This document shows, piece by piece, positions 1-9,017 of a stretch of 64,000 bases of DNA. The first letter of the stretch is position 1, and every line of letters starts with the position of its first letter. Source of the stretch: CBDHHC01 sp965263345. GTDB lineage: Bacteria; Pseudomonadota; Alphaproteobacteria; Rhizobiales; CBDHHC01. Both the position numbers and the translations under genes were made by a program. Location of the stretch: the NCBI GenBank assembly GCA_965263345.1, contig CBDHHC010000024.1:744001-808000 (forward strand). Reading direction: 5' to 3'. Under the pieces are notes generated by a model, which was not told the origin of the DNA, made no database searches, and worked only from the letters and a program-made list of their open reading frames with translations.

Positions 1-707
1 AACCCTTTAGCAAAAACATAGAGTTCTGAGGAATCTGAACGACTGGCTTTAGGTTTTACATGCCGAACTGTTTTAAAATGATACTTCATACTATTCAAGA
101 GATCATTTTCTGTACCACCTTGAAGAACTTTAGCAAGAAACCCTCCTCCTTCTTCTAAGATTTCTAAAGAAAATTCAAGAGCTGCTTCGCATAACCCCAT
201 AATACGCAAATGATCTGTTTGCTTATGCCCAGTTGAGGCAGCTGCCATGTCTGACATGACTAAATCAGCTTTTTTCCCGTTCAAAACACTAATTATTGTT
301 TCAGGAGCCTCCGAAGACATAAAATCATCTTGAATTAATTCAACGCCAGGAATTGGATCAACTTGTGTCAAATCGATGCCGATAACTTTACCTAACTCGT
401 CAACAGATTTCACCCTTTTTGCAGCAACTTGTGACCAACCACCAGGAGCACACCCTAAATCAACAACACAAAAGCCAGACTGTAATAAATGAAATTTATC
501 ATCAATTTCAATGAGTTTATACGCGGCACGTGAACGATACCCATCACGTTTTGCAGCTGTAACATAAGGATCATTAAGTTGCCTTTGCAACCATTTAGTA
601 GATGATAATTTCCTACCTTTAGCTGTTTTAACTTTAACAGTTAAATCCCTAGCTCCCGAACGATTTGAGCTTTTTCCTTTATTTCCAGGAGGTTTTGATT
701 TTGTCAT
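1..707 (-). CDS. rlmE: 23S rRNA (uridine-2'-O-)-methyltransferase RlmE, 3' end cut by window
   Basis: RlmE (FtsJ/RrmJ) uses S-adenosylmethionine to methylate the 2'-O of the A-loop uridine of 23S rRNA during late 50S assembly. The minus frame starts at the ATG at 707-705 and runs to base 1 without a stop, about 235 codons. It opens with a basic, Gly/Ser-rich tail (MTKSKPPGNKGKSS), then TKWLQRQLNDPYV and KRDGYRSRAAYKL, the SAM-binding motif VVDLGCAPGGWSQVA, and DLVMSDMAA. The last visible residues, SSELYVFAKG, match the usual C-terminus, so only a few codons are missing. A Ppx/GppA gene lies 53 bases upstream on the same strand, a pairing often seen in alphaproteobacteria, so the two are probably co-transcribed. 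The family call is secure; the true end is outside the window. Confidence 0.95.
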   Translation of the reverse strand, partial: MTKSKPPGNKGKSSNRSGARDLTVKVKTAKGRKLSSTKWLQRQLNDPYVTAAKRDGYRSRAAYKLIEIDDKFHLLQSGFCVVDLGCAPGGWSQVAAKRVKSVDELGKVIGIDLTQVDPIPGVELIQDDFMSSEAPETIISVLNGKKADLVMSDMAAASTGHKQTDHLRIMGLCEAALEFSLEILEEGGGFLAKVLQGGTENDLLNSMKYHFKTVRHVKPKASRSDSSELYVFAKG

Positions 708-760
708 CGGAAATATCCAAAAGTCTATATTTTTTGTAAATGGTGCTGAATTATATTTTA

Positions 761-1981
761 TTAACGCTTGATAACTCTATCATCAGCCATGAGAACGGAT
801 AGAATTCCTTCTCTTAAACCGCGATCAGCGACCCTCAAACGCTCTGTGGGCCAAACCCTCATCAAAGCTTCTAGAATGGCACAACCAGCTAAAACAAGAT
901 CTGCTCGCCCAGAACCAATACAAGGTTCTGCGACACGCTGAGAATAGGACATATTAATAAGGCGTTCGCTCACTTTTCTAACATCTTCTTCATGCATCCA
1001 GATACCATCAACTTTATTTCTATCATAGTTTTGTAACCCTAGATGAATACCAGCAACTGTTGTAACTGTCCCCGATGTCCCTAAAAAGTGAATATTTTTT
1101 CCTTTTAAACGCTCAGATATTCGATGTTGACTCTCAAAGTCCATGATAGCTTGCAAAACGTCAGATACCATAGCTTCAAATGTCTCAGAGTTAACTTCAT
1201 GACCACCAAATTTTTCTGCCAGCCTCACGACCCCTATTGGCAATGATGTCCAACCAGTAATACAATTTTGAGCCTCAATACGATCATGCAATGAACGCCT
1301 TGCTTTCGGTTTATTTAATTGTTTTGAAAGATCTAGCCAAATAATCTCTGAAGACCCACCACCAATATCAAAAACAAGTGCCCAATCGCACTTTTTATCT
1401 AATAAGGAAGCGCAACCAGCAACAGCCAATTTTGCCTCAGTCTCTCGACTTATGATTTCTAATTTTAGCCCAGTCTCTGATTTAACTCTATCAATAAATT
1501 CTGCAGAATTATTTGCAATTCGACAGGCCTCAGTAGCAACCAATCTAGAACGCTGAACCTCTCTGCGAACCATTTTGCTTGAGCAAACTTTTAAAGCTTC
1601 AATTGTTCGTGCCATTGCTGCTTCAGATAAACAACTATTCAGAGATAACCCCTCACCTAGACGGATAATCCTAGAAAATGCATCAATAACTAAAAAACCA
1701 CGCCTTGTAGGCTTAGCAACAAGTAATCGACAGTTATTGGTACCCAAATCCAGAGCGGCATAAATAGGTAGTTCTGATTTATGTAACTTACTCTTATGCT
1801 TAGAGTGAAACTTAGAAGTTAAAGAGTTTCTTTTCTCTGAATTTGGTTTATTAATACAAGGTTTATTCTTTTCTGATTGTCTTGGTTTTGTATTGCTTTT
1901 CCTTTGTTCATTTTCTGGAGTATTCTCTGAAATTTCCTGATATTTTGAAGCTGGCTGAATATCAACGCCCGGCTTTTTCAC
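761..1981 (-). CDS. Ppx/GppA family phosphatase
   Basis: Ppx/GppA enzymes hydrolyse inorganic polyphosphate and/or pppGpp in the cytosol. The core begins near residue 73 with the actin-like ATPase phosphate loop AALDLGTNNCRLLVA (DLGTNN at 78-83) and holds the second glycine-rich loop ALVFDIGGGSSEI and the LGTSGTVTTVAG segment. No HD domain follows, so this is the short two-domain form. Residues 1-70 are an unusual extension, very rich in Ser, Lys, Asn and Gln and probably disordered. The start at 1981 is the longest; an internal start inside the extension cannot be excluded. The protein lies directly upstream of rlmE. Sequence alone does not tell exopolyphosphatase from pppGpp phosphatase. 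Confidence 0.9.
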   Translation of the reverse strand: MKKPGVDIQPASKYQEISENTPENEQRKSNTKPRQSEKNKPCINKPNSEKRNSLTSKFHSKHKSKLHKSELPIYAALDLGTNNCRLLVAKPTRRGFLVIDAFSRIIRLGEGLSLNSCLSEAAMARTIEALKVCSSKMVRREVQRSRLVATEACRIANNSAEFIDRVKSETGLKLEIISRETEAKLAVAGCASLLDKKCDWALVFDIGGGSSEIIWLDLSKQLNKPKARRSLHDRIEAQNCITGWTSLPIGVVRLAEKFGGHEVNSETFEAMVSDVLQAIMDFESQHRISERLKGKNIHFLGTSGTVTTVAGIHLGLQNYDRNKVDGIWMHEEDVRKVSERLINMSYSQRVAEPCIGSGRADLVLAGCAILEALMRVWPTERLRVADRGLREGILSVLMADDRVIKR

Positions 1982-2251
1982 ATTATTCTTCCTTAGAAAT
2001 TCTATTGGAATTCAATTCTCTATCTTTCAAATACACTTTAATACTAATATCATTCACAGATTAGTGTATCAGCTGAATTTTTATCGTAAAGAGTTTTCAT
2101 TAAAAATATTATTTCTAACTTAATTAAATATCAATTTATAGTTTATGGATTAGGCAACAAAATACATTTAGATATAAAACAAAAAAAGGAATAAACACCT
2201 ACTTATTTTTATCTAATTTCAAAAAAATAAGATAGATACTCTTTATATAGT

Positions 2252-2989
2252 GTGGTTTTAAGATTATTTATTACCAGCAATGTAAATAAATTTGTATCTA
2301 AAAAGGTTTATCTTGTGATCGCAATTTTGGGAATTATTTTTATTTTAACTATCTGCTTCGGACCTATGATCTGGGTAAAGTATATTCTAAAAAAACACGC
2401 TTATCCAAGACAAGATTTTCCAGGCTCTGGAGGAGAATTTGCACGCCACATATTGGACTTGTCAGACCTAAAAAATGTTACAGTTGAAACAACCCAAATA
2501 GGAGATCATTATGATCCAGTTGATAAAATAATAAGATTAGATGAAAAAAATTTTAAAGACTATTCTTTAACAGCTGTTGTTGTTGCAGCTCATGAAGTTG
2601 GACATGCGTTGCAAGACCGAGATAACTATATTCCTTTGAGGATTCGTACTCAATTAGCTACAGTTTCTATGTTTGGAGATTTTGTTGCTAAAGTAATCTT
2701 ATTTTCCATACCATTTATAACATATTTGTCTCCACGCTTAGCACTGATAAGTTTCAGCTCTTTTATCATGATTATGTGTTTTCGTGTAATCTTACACCTT
2801 GTTACATTACCAGTGGAATATGATGCCTCTTTCAATAGGGCATTACCAATATTAGAAAAAGGAAGATATTTATCTAATGATGATCTGATTTCAGCAAAAG
2901 CAATATTAAATGCATGTGCCTGGACATATGTTGCAGCCACCCTATTCTCTATTATTGATATCATACGGTGGTTTCGTCTCGGTAGATGA
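2252..2989 (+). CDS. YugP-type zinc-dependent membrane protease
   Basis: The protein matches the Zn_peptidase_2 (YugP-like) integral membrane metalloprotease family, whose substrates are poorly known. Visible signatures are DHYDPVDKIIRLDE near residue 85, the zinc site AAHEVGHALQ (HEVGH at 114-118, Glu115 catalytic), and LPVEYDASFNRAL, which supplies the third metal ligand in this family. Membrane segments lie at about 19-42, 140-160 and 163-183, with a last one near the C-terminus. The frame opens with GTG at 2252 and has no clear ribosome binding site, so the N-terminus is uncertain. It is a lone plus-strand gene with a minus-strand gene on each side: Ppx is transcribed away from it and the response regulator runs toward it. 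Confidence 0.85.
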   Translation: MVLRLFITSNVNKFVSKKVYLVIAILGIIFILTICFGPMIWVKYILKKHAYPRQDFPGSGGEFARHILDLSDLKNVTVETTQIGDHYDPVDKIIRLDEKNFKDYSLTAVVVAAHEVGHALQDRDNYIPLRIRTQLATVSMFGDFVAKVILFSIPFITYLSPRLALISFSSFIMIMCFRVILHLVTLPVEYDASFNRALPILEKGRYLSNDDLISAKAILNACAWTYVAATLFSIIDIIRWFRLGR

Positions 2990-3008
2990 TATGAAAAGAA
3001 AAAACATA

Positions 3009-4613
3009 TTATTGATTATAAGACAAACCACTAAAACCCAATGATTGAATTTCTGATATTTCAAGATTTTTAGGTACATCTCGCAACAAGAAAGCTCCTC
3101 CACAAAGTTTATATGCAGATTTTAGTTTTTCATAATGCTCTTGTGTTAAATCAGCTCCATAGATATCTGGCAATGACCAAGCAATATATGGAACTTTTAA
3201 TCTACGTGTGTCTAGCCCACCATCGACCCAAGGGTTAAAGTATGCTATCCATCCCGCCTTTTTCAAGGAAACCGAACTAATAACATTTGCACATTTTGCC
3301 ATATCAATATTTTTGGGAAATCCTCTAACGCATAAAAATAACTTACATTTGGTCTTTTGCAATACAGCCTCATATTTTTTGCGGTATTGAGGTATTTTTT
3401 CAGGTTTAGCGAGGGTATCGTAATGAACATCAATAGCAATTGAAGAATCAATCTCAAAGTCAGAAATAACTTTTGACAGTAAATCTAAAAATGACATATC
3501 TCTCTGAAATTCTAGCAACTTGCGTATAGATGTATCACAAAAAGCATATGAACTTTGTAGACGTATGTCTGACAGTTTATCATAATTAAAAAAATTGATC
3601 TTTTTAACTTTATCATTGCAACTAACAAATTTAGTTAATGATAATTGTCCTTCTTCTACTATTGTAGAAAAATACTTTTTCAAAGATAGTTTATCAACAT
3701 AGTTTGCAAGAAATTTATTTTGGATAAACTGAGCTTTGCTAACATCTGAAGCTTCTTCTGTTTCAGATAAAGCAATATCAAAAGGTAAATCTCTAATTCG
3801 CAAATCTTGAGCAACTAGTAGCTTACTAAAATTCTCACTCAAAGTCAGACCAAGTTCAGAATCAAAAACTTTTTGTTGAATATTTAAGGTCAAGTTTTCA
3901 CGATCTATTTCTTCAAGTCCTAAAGAAGAATCCTGATTATACAGCATCACTCGACCTGGTATAGCATCATCAATCTCAGTAGTTGTATCTTGAAAAATAC
4001 TCTTGAGAAATGAAACAATATAGTCATTTAAACTTTTTTCTTTATTCGTATTATATCGATCATACGTAAATAAAAGCTCTTCATAATGCAGACAAGATCC
4101 TTGCAATTTCTGTTGAGAACAAATACCCTCATCATTACCTTCTGCTGAAGAACCTGGTTGATTTTGCTCAACTGGACTAAGCTCGGTTGTTAAAGTTTTA
4201 TAAAGTTTAACAAACTGCTGCTCTTTCTTTTCAACCATTCTATTCACTTGAGCAAGACGCGCTTCCAGGGTTGCAAAAAGAATATCAAAGTCCACTGGTT
4301 TAACAAGATAGTCATCCACTCCAAGTTTTTTACCCTTAATAATATCTTCTTTAGTATTAAAAGCAGACAAAAATATAAAAGGAGTCTCTGTAAGGTGAGG
4401 TAAACTATTTCTTACATTGTCAAGAAGAGCATAACCGTCCATCTCTGGCATAGATATATCTGATAAAATAATATCAGGAGTGTAGTCCACTAAAATCTCT
4501 AAGGCATTCCTGCCACTCTCGGCTACCTTTAATTCATACCCCTCTTCCGATATTTCCTCGGCCATTTCTTCGCGCAATTCAGGCTCATCTTCAACTAATA
4601 ATAAATATGGCAT
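3009..4613 (-). CDS. response regulator with a large unrecognised output region
   Basis: Residues 1-125 form a canonical receiver domain: acidic pair E8/D9, phosphoacceptor D52 (ILSDISMPEMDG), S83 and K105 (YLVKP). A short helical linker at about 115-150 follows. The remaining ~380 residues contain no recognisable DNA-binding, GGDEF or HD-GYP motif. The last ~170 residues have alternating hydrophobic strands and a closing IQSLGFSGLSY that recalls the end of an EAL-type barrel, but no EAL motif or metal ligands are visible, so this is only a guess. It is the last gene of a minus-strand run after the di-heme peroxidase and the histidine kinase (133 bases downstream of the kinase), so it is the likely partner of that kinase. 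Confidence is high for the receiver and low for the output function. Confidence 0.85.
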   Translation of the reverse strand: MPYLLLVEDEPELREEMAEEISEEGYELKVAESGRNALEILVDYTPDIILSDISMPEMDGYALLDNVRNSLPHLTETPFIFLSAFNTKEDIIKGKKLGVDDYLVKPVDFDILFATLEARLAQVNRMVEKKEQQFVKLYKTLTTELSPVEQNQPGSSAEGNDEGICSQQKLQGSCLHYEELLFTYDRYNTNKEKSLNDYIVSFLKSIFQDTTTEIDDAIPGRVMLYNQDSSLGLEEIDRENLTLNIQQKVFDSELGLTLSENFSKLLVAQDLRIRDLPFDIALSETEEASDVSKAQFIQNKFLANYVDKLSLKKYFSTIVEEGQLSLTKFVSCNDKVKKINFFNYDKLSDIRLQSSYAFCDTSIRKLLEFQRDMSFLDLLSKVISDFEIDSSIAIDVHYDTLAKPEKIPQYRKKYEAVLQKTKCKLFLCVRGFPKNIDMAKCANVISSVSLKKAGWIAYFNPWVDGGLDTRRLKVPYIAWSLPDIYGADLTQEHYEKLKSAYKLCGGAFLLRDVPKNLEISEIQSLGFSGLSYNQ

Positions 4614-4746
4614 GACATACCCCGAGAAACAAAACTACTCACCGTTTAAGCATCGTGCTTAATAAATACAAAATTCTTATTTGACGCCTATACCTATGAT
4701 ATAAAATATATTTTTATATCAAGTTAACAATAGATGTGTACAGGAT

Positions 4747-6438
4747 CTAAGCGACGAGATCTTCTACTAAAGAATTTCCTTCATTTTGCTTAGATTGTTT
4801 AATTGGAAGTCTAATAATAAATTTAGACCCCTCTCCAACTTTACTGATGACATCAATTTTACCACTATGCATATCAACTATTTTTTTAACTAAATGTAGA
4901 CCAACTCCTGTACCAGGAATACCGACAGAAGTCGTCGCCCTAAAAAAGCAATTAAATAAATTAGAAATTTCTTCAGCAGGAATTCCTACACCTTGATCTG
5001 AGATCTCTATTTCAAATTCTTCTCCTAATTGCTGGCCGTAAACATTTACATCTGAATCATCAGGTGAATATTTAACAGCATTTGATATCAAGTTTGAAAA
5101 AACATGATGCAATAGTTTCTCATCAGCCATAATTTCTGTTGGCAATTGGCTTAAATCTAAGTTGATTTTATTTAAGCTTATATCTGATTGATTTCTACAT
5201 ATCTCATTTAAGATTTTTTGCGGATTACAAGAACTTGGCATAAATTGCATCACCCCAGATTCCATTCTTTGAGTATTGAGTGTACTATCTAGCAAATCAA
5301 TAAGTCTACTTATTTGCGACCTTGTTCTAGTTGCCATATGTGTAATTTTTTCAGGGTCTAACTTTCCCTCTCTCCGCAACATTTTCTGAGCTCCAGAGTC
5401 TATGATCGCAAGAGGAGTACGAAACTCATGTGAAACCATAGAAACAAATTTTCTTTGCAATTCATTTAACTCTTTTTGCTTATCAAGTGCCGTTTTCAAA
5501 TCATCAGCTTGATTTAATATTTTCTTATTTTGAGCTGATATCCTATAAATCAAATAGACGACATGTAAACTTGCGCCCAATAGCATAATGTAAAATAACA
5601 TAATCATTTTATCTGACATCTGTTTTTCTTGATAAAAAATAGTCTCATAAACATCAAACAAATTATCAAAAACTGCATTTTTGGGAACGGCAAAATAAGT
5701 TGAAATATCTTCTCTAAGCTCTTGAGTTTTAGTCAACATAATTTCGGAATGTTTAATCAAAGATAATAGTTTACTAGTAACTTCCTGAGTTACTGTATTT
5801 GGACCAAGTTTATTAGAAAGTTGGGCTTTCATCAAAAAATTATCTAGCTTTTTGATTGCCTGCTGTACTTCGTCAAATGTTTTAACATCTTGAACAATAG
5901 AGTTTCTAGACAACTTTTCTTTTAGCATAATCAGATCATTAGCAAAAGATGAGTTTTGTTGAAATTTCTGAAATTCACTAACAAGTTCTTTAACAAGTTT
6001 ATAGAAGTAATAATTTGAGTTACCTAGCAAAGAATGTGACATCTTAATATATTCAATTTTGTCATTAGATTCCTTAAGGACGTTTTCTGTTTCGGCAAGG
6101 ATATTTTTAGTCTTCTCATCTAAAATATGTTTATGTGAACTTCTCTTGACAATTGATAGATTTCTTCTTAGTTCGCCTTGTAAGTATACTAAAGGGTCGT
6201 AGTTTTGCAACTGAAGGAATTTAAGCTGGATAATATATTTATCTAATATCAAACTTGACTCTTTTATGTTTCGTATAGACTGTCGAACCTTTAAATTATC
6301 TTCAACTAATGAATAATCTTTCAAAAAAAATAAACACACAAGAACCGCTATATTAAAAATAATCACAATACTGTGTAGCCAAAGTTTATTATCTTTTGAA
6401 TTATAATTATCGATATTTTCTTCTGGTAAATTTGCCAT
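4747..6438 (-). CDS. membrane sensor histidine kinase with DAHL-like helical sensor region
   Basis: This is a two-pass inner-membrane kinase. TM1 lies at about 22-40 and TM2 at about 278-300. Between them are some 240 residues of all-helical periplasmic sensor, including QNYDPLVYLQGELRR near residue 79; the NYDPLV pattern suggests a DAHL-type sensor (recalled from family knowledge, not searched). The cytoplasmic part has a coiled linker, the HisKA box SMVSHEFRTPLAI with phospho-acceptor H337, N-box FSNLISNAVKYSP (N453), G1 DQGVGIP (481-487) and G2 GTGVGLHLV (509 on). There is no HAMP or receiver domain. The gene starts 13 bases after the di-heme peroxidase and precedes the response regulator, so a peroxidase-kinase-regulator operon is likely. 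The ligand is unknown. Confidence 0.92.
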   Translation of the reverse strand: MANLPEENIDNYNSKDNKLWLHSIVIIFNIAVLVCLFFLKDYSLVEDNLKVRQSIRNIKESSLILDKYIIQLKFLQLQNYDPLVYLQGELRRNLSIVKRSSHKHILDEKTKNILAETENVLKESNDKIEYIKMSHSLLGNSNYYFYKLVKELVSEFQKFQQNSSFANDLIMLKEKLSRNSIVQDVKTFDEVQQAIKKLDNFLMKAQLSNKLGPNTVTQEVTSKLLSLIKHSEIMLTKTQELREDISTYFAVPKNAVFDNLFDVYETIFYQEKQMSDKMIMLFYIMLLGASLHVVYLIYRISAQNKKILNQADDLKTALDKQKELNELQRKFVSMVSHEFRTPLAIIDSGAQKMLRREGKLDPEKITHMATRTRSQISRLIDLLDSTLNTQRMESGVMQFMPSSCNPQKILNEICRNQSDISLNKINLDLSQLPTEIMADEKLLHHVFSNLISNAVKYSPDDSDVNVYGQQLGEEFEIEISDQGVGIPAEEISNLFNCFFRATTSVGIPGTGVGLHLVKKIVDMHSGKIDVISKVGEGSKFIIRLPIKQSKQNEGNSLVEDLVA

Positions 6439-6451
6439 GCCCCCCCCTTTA

Positions 6452-7480
6452 TTATTTAATATATCCGTTAAGGGTCTTTAGGAATGCAGCAATATCTTGT
6501 GTATCTTTTTGGCTCAATGAAAGACCAAGTTGAAAATATGCCATCTGTGAAATTGCAGACTCTAAATCTGGAGCAGAGCTGTCATGATAGTATGGTGGGG
6601 TAAGAGCTACGTTACGCAAAGAAGGAACTTTAAAAACATTACGATCCCTATCCTGTTGTGTAACATTATATCTCCCTAGGTTATGCCTTTTATTTTTATC
6701 CTCACCATAATAATAGTCTTTTATTGTACCTATCTTTTGATATAAGTTCCCTCCAAAATTCTTCCCTTGATGACATGAAATGCAGCCATAACTTTTAAAT
6801 AACTCATACCCCTTGAGCTCTTGTGAGGTTAAAATTGAATGATTTCCTTTTAGATATTCATCAAATCTTGAGTTAATAGTGATTAATGATTTTTGATAAG
6901 TACTCAAGGCATTAAAAACATATTCTGGTTTTATTTTATCATCATAAATAAGATAAAAACTTCTTTTATACGTACTGTCATGCATTAGTCGTGTAACAAC
7001 TTCATTTAATGTCATGCCCATTTTATCAATATGAGTAAGCTCTAAACGAATTGCTTCTTCTATTGACTGAGCTCTACCATCCCAGAAACTCGAAATATTA
7101 TATGCTGAATTTAAAACACTAGGAGTATTTAAACTAAGTGGTTTCCCACTAACTCCTATGGAAAAGTCGTTTCCATCCACTCCACCTTTTTTTAAATCAT
7201 GACAAGTTGTGCATCGAATTTTCTTGTTAATAGAAAGTAAAGGGTCATGGAATAAACGTTCCCCTAATGCAATTTTTAAAGGGTCTAGGTCTTTAATTTT
7301 TTCAAGTGGAGCAACAAATTCTTTAGCATTAAAAGTTTTAAGATGTTTTTGCGCCTTCAATTCATTTGAGCTCGGGTAATAGAATATCCAAACTACAAAA
7401 CCAGCATAAACGACCGGAGAAACAAAAAAGAAATAATTTATTAATCGTGAGAATTTACTCATACAACAGATGACAATCAT
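6452..7480 (-). CDS. di-heme cytochrome c peroxidase / MauG family protein
   Basis: The protein is probably anchored in the inner membrane by a segment at about 16-35 and faces the periplasm. Two c-type heme sites are visible: CTTCH at 90-94 and CISCH at 233-237. Family landmarks are LGERLFHDPLLS, NTPSVLNSAYN, FWDGRAQSIEEA and VPSLRNVALTPPYYHDSS. Members reduce hydrogen peroxide with electrons from cytochrome c or carry out MauG-like oxidations. The start is uncertain. ATG 7480 lies 19 bases past a good GGGGAG (7505-7500), whereas an ATG at 7491 with ideal spacing opens a 4-codon frame whose TGA overlaps ATG 7480; ATG 7462 (MSKFSRL) is a third choice. It leads an operon with a histidine kinase and a response regulator, suggesting a redox-sensing role. 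Confidence 0.93.
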   Translation of the reverse strand: MIVICCMSKFSRLINYFFFVSPVVYAGFVVWIFYYPSSNELKAQKHLKTFNAKEFVAPLEKIKDLDPLKIALGERLFHDPLLSINKKIRCTTCHDLKKGGVDGNDFSIGVSGKPLSLNTPSVLNSAYNISSFWDGRAQSIEEAIRLELTHIDKMGMTLNEVVTRLMHDSTYKRSFYLIYDDKIKPEYVFNALSTYQKSLITINSRFDEYLKGNHSILTSQELKGYELFKSYGCISCHQGKNFGGNLYQKIGTIKDYYYGEDKNKRHNLGRYNVTQQDRDRNVFKVPSLRNVALTPPYYHDSSAPDLESAISQMAYFQLGLSLSQKDTQDIAAFLKTLNGYIK

Positions 7481-7592
7481 GCAATTTGCATAATTATCTC
7501 CCCTATAGCCCTAAATTCACAAACTAACACGAATATGATAATAAATGCTTACAGAAAAATGTGTGTGCCCTGTCTCTACGATGTATAGATAG

Positions 7593-7991
7593 TTAATTTA
7601 TTTCAAACTTTTTATTATTTTCAAAATAATTGTAATTATTAACGCATGGCCTTGCAGAAGCATAGCATGAAGTAGCCAGTGACCCAATATAACGATTACA
7701 TTTCATTTTCTTTTCGTTAGAATTATTCCAAAAACTATATTCTTTGCCATATCTAGATGCATTTCTACTCCACGATGATATAGCACTCAATTGAGCCTGT
7801 ATTTTAGATGAACGCATACTACCGTACCCCTTTTCCAGAGGCTTACAAAATTTCATTTGTACTTTATTTTTTTCGTCACTAGATAATAAAATCTTTCTAA
7901 ATTCAATCCCTGACAAAAAAAGTAAAGATAATATTGCTAATAAGAGAGCAAGTGTCGCCGCATTCAAATATTTTTTGTATTTTTTCTGCAT
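7593..7991 (-). CDS. small membrane-anchored cysteine-containing protein, unknown function
   Basis: The protein is about 132 residues with one N-terminal hydrophobic segment (about residues 11-29, ATLALLLAILSLLFLSG) and a polar, probably periplasmic remainder. The C-terminal half holds the pattern AISSWSRNASRYGKEYSFW...KCNRY...SCYASARPC, with three cysteines spaced roughly as in small secreted alphaproteobacterial proteins of unknown function (from memory). ATG 7991 is preferred over TTG 7997; neither has a clear ribosome binding site. It lies 112 bases upstream of the di-heme peroxidase on the same strand and could belong to that cassette. No function can be assigned. Confidence 0.6.
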   Translation of the reverse strand: MQKKYKKYLNAATLALLLAILSLLFLSGIEFRKILLSSDEKNKVQMKFCKPLEKGYGSMRSSKIQAQLSAISSWSRNASRYGKEYSFWNNSNEKKMKCNRYIGSLATSCYASARPCVNNYNYFENNKKFEIN

Positions 7992-8151
7992 CCACAAATT
8001 TCATCGATATAACTATTCCATTCCATAAGCATATACCATCTATCAATTATCTGCTGAAATTTATAAAATTATATTCTAAAAAACTGAAACATAACTGCAA
8101 AACTTATCATCATTTTTGTTTCAAATTTTATAATTAATTTGAGAATTACCA

Positions 8152-8868
8152 TTAAGTTTCTCTAGCCTCACGCTCTGCCTCATCAGATTTTAAATCCGCA
8201 AGAACTGTTTCTCCTGCAATCGTTGTTTGCCCAACAGACACAAGAGCATTATGACCAGAAGGTAAATATACATCTACACGACTACCAAAACGAATTAAAC
8301 CAAATCTCTCCCCCACTCCAACAGTTCTACCAATTTTTTTAAAAGTTATAATTCGCCTTGCAATGAACCCAGCGATTTGCACTACCCCAATTTCCTCACC
8401 GGAACGTGTAGTAAAAACAGTGGCTGATCTTTCATTATCCTCGCTAGATTTATCTAATGTAGCATTCACAAAAGCACCTGGAATATACTCAGCATGAGTG
8501 ATTTGGCCAGCAACAGGTGCTCGATTAATATGAACATCAAATATTGATAATACGATTGATATACGCATAAGTTCCCCCTCTCCTAGGTTTAATTCGGAAG
8601 GTGGATAAACACGCTCTATAGAATGAATTTTACCATCAGCCGGGCTGATAATAAGCCCTTCTCTCATAGGCACAACCCGGTCAGGATCTCTAAAAAAGTA
8701 TGCAACAAAAAGAGTTAAGATCGCAAAAAGCCAACCTAAAGGTGACCAGAGTAGAAAAAATAAAAGTGTCAGTATTGCCAAAACAGCAATAAACTTATGT
8801 CCTTCTCTATGAACGGGAACAAAAAGAGAGCCAATACTATCCAATAACCCATGTTCTTGTGATGACAT
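8152..8868 (-). CDS. psd: phosphatidylserine decarboxylase proenzyme
   Basis: The enzyme decarboxylates phosphatidylserine to phosphatidylethanolamine at the inner membrane. At 238 residues it is the short proenzyme form usual in alphaproteobacteria. It has N-terminal hydrophobic segments at about 25-56, then AYFFRDPDRVVP, ISPADGKI, the conserved FDVHINRAPVAG (110-121), and the self-cleavage site IRFGSRVDVYLP, where G195-S196 would be split to give the pyruvoyl cofactor on the small alpha chain. An acidic tail ends the protein. The usual downstream partner pssA is absent; the next gene on that strand is the unrelated small Cys protein. A MltB-type gene is divergent on the other side. Confidence 0.95.
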   Translation of the reverse strand: MSSQEHGLLDSIGSLFVPVHREGHKFIAVLAILTLLFFLLWSPLGWLFAILTLFVAYFFRDPDRVVPMREGLIISPADGKIHSIERVYPPSELNLGEGELMRISIVLSIFDVHINRAPVAGQITHAEYIPGAFVNATLDKSSEDNERSATVFTTRSGEEIGVVQIAGFIARRIITFKKIGRTVGVGERFGLIRFGSRVDVYLPSGHNALVSVGQTTIAGETVLADLKSDEAEREARET

Positions 8869-9017
8869 TGCCTTGCCTCCTTATAAGAAAATTATAGTTT
8901 TTAATTATCATAGCATAAGCAATATTATCTTATATTACTGGCATGATTCTAATTTTTGCTATAAAGCAGAATAAACGTCTAATTGTTTTTAATGACAAAA
9001 AAATGTTGGAGGCGAAA

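Noticed and set aside
2650..2964. 104-codon minus-strand frame inside the YugP-type protease gene
   Set aside because: It lies wholly inside a gene with intact family motifs on the other strand and shows no domain or ribosome binding site.
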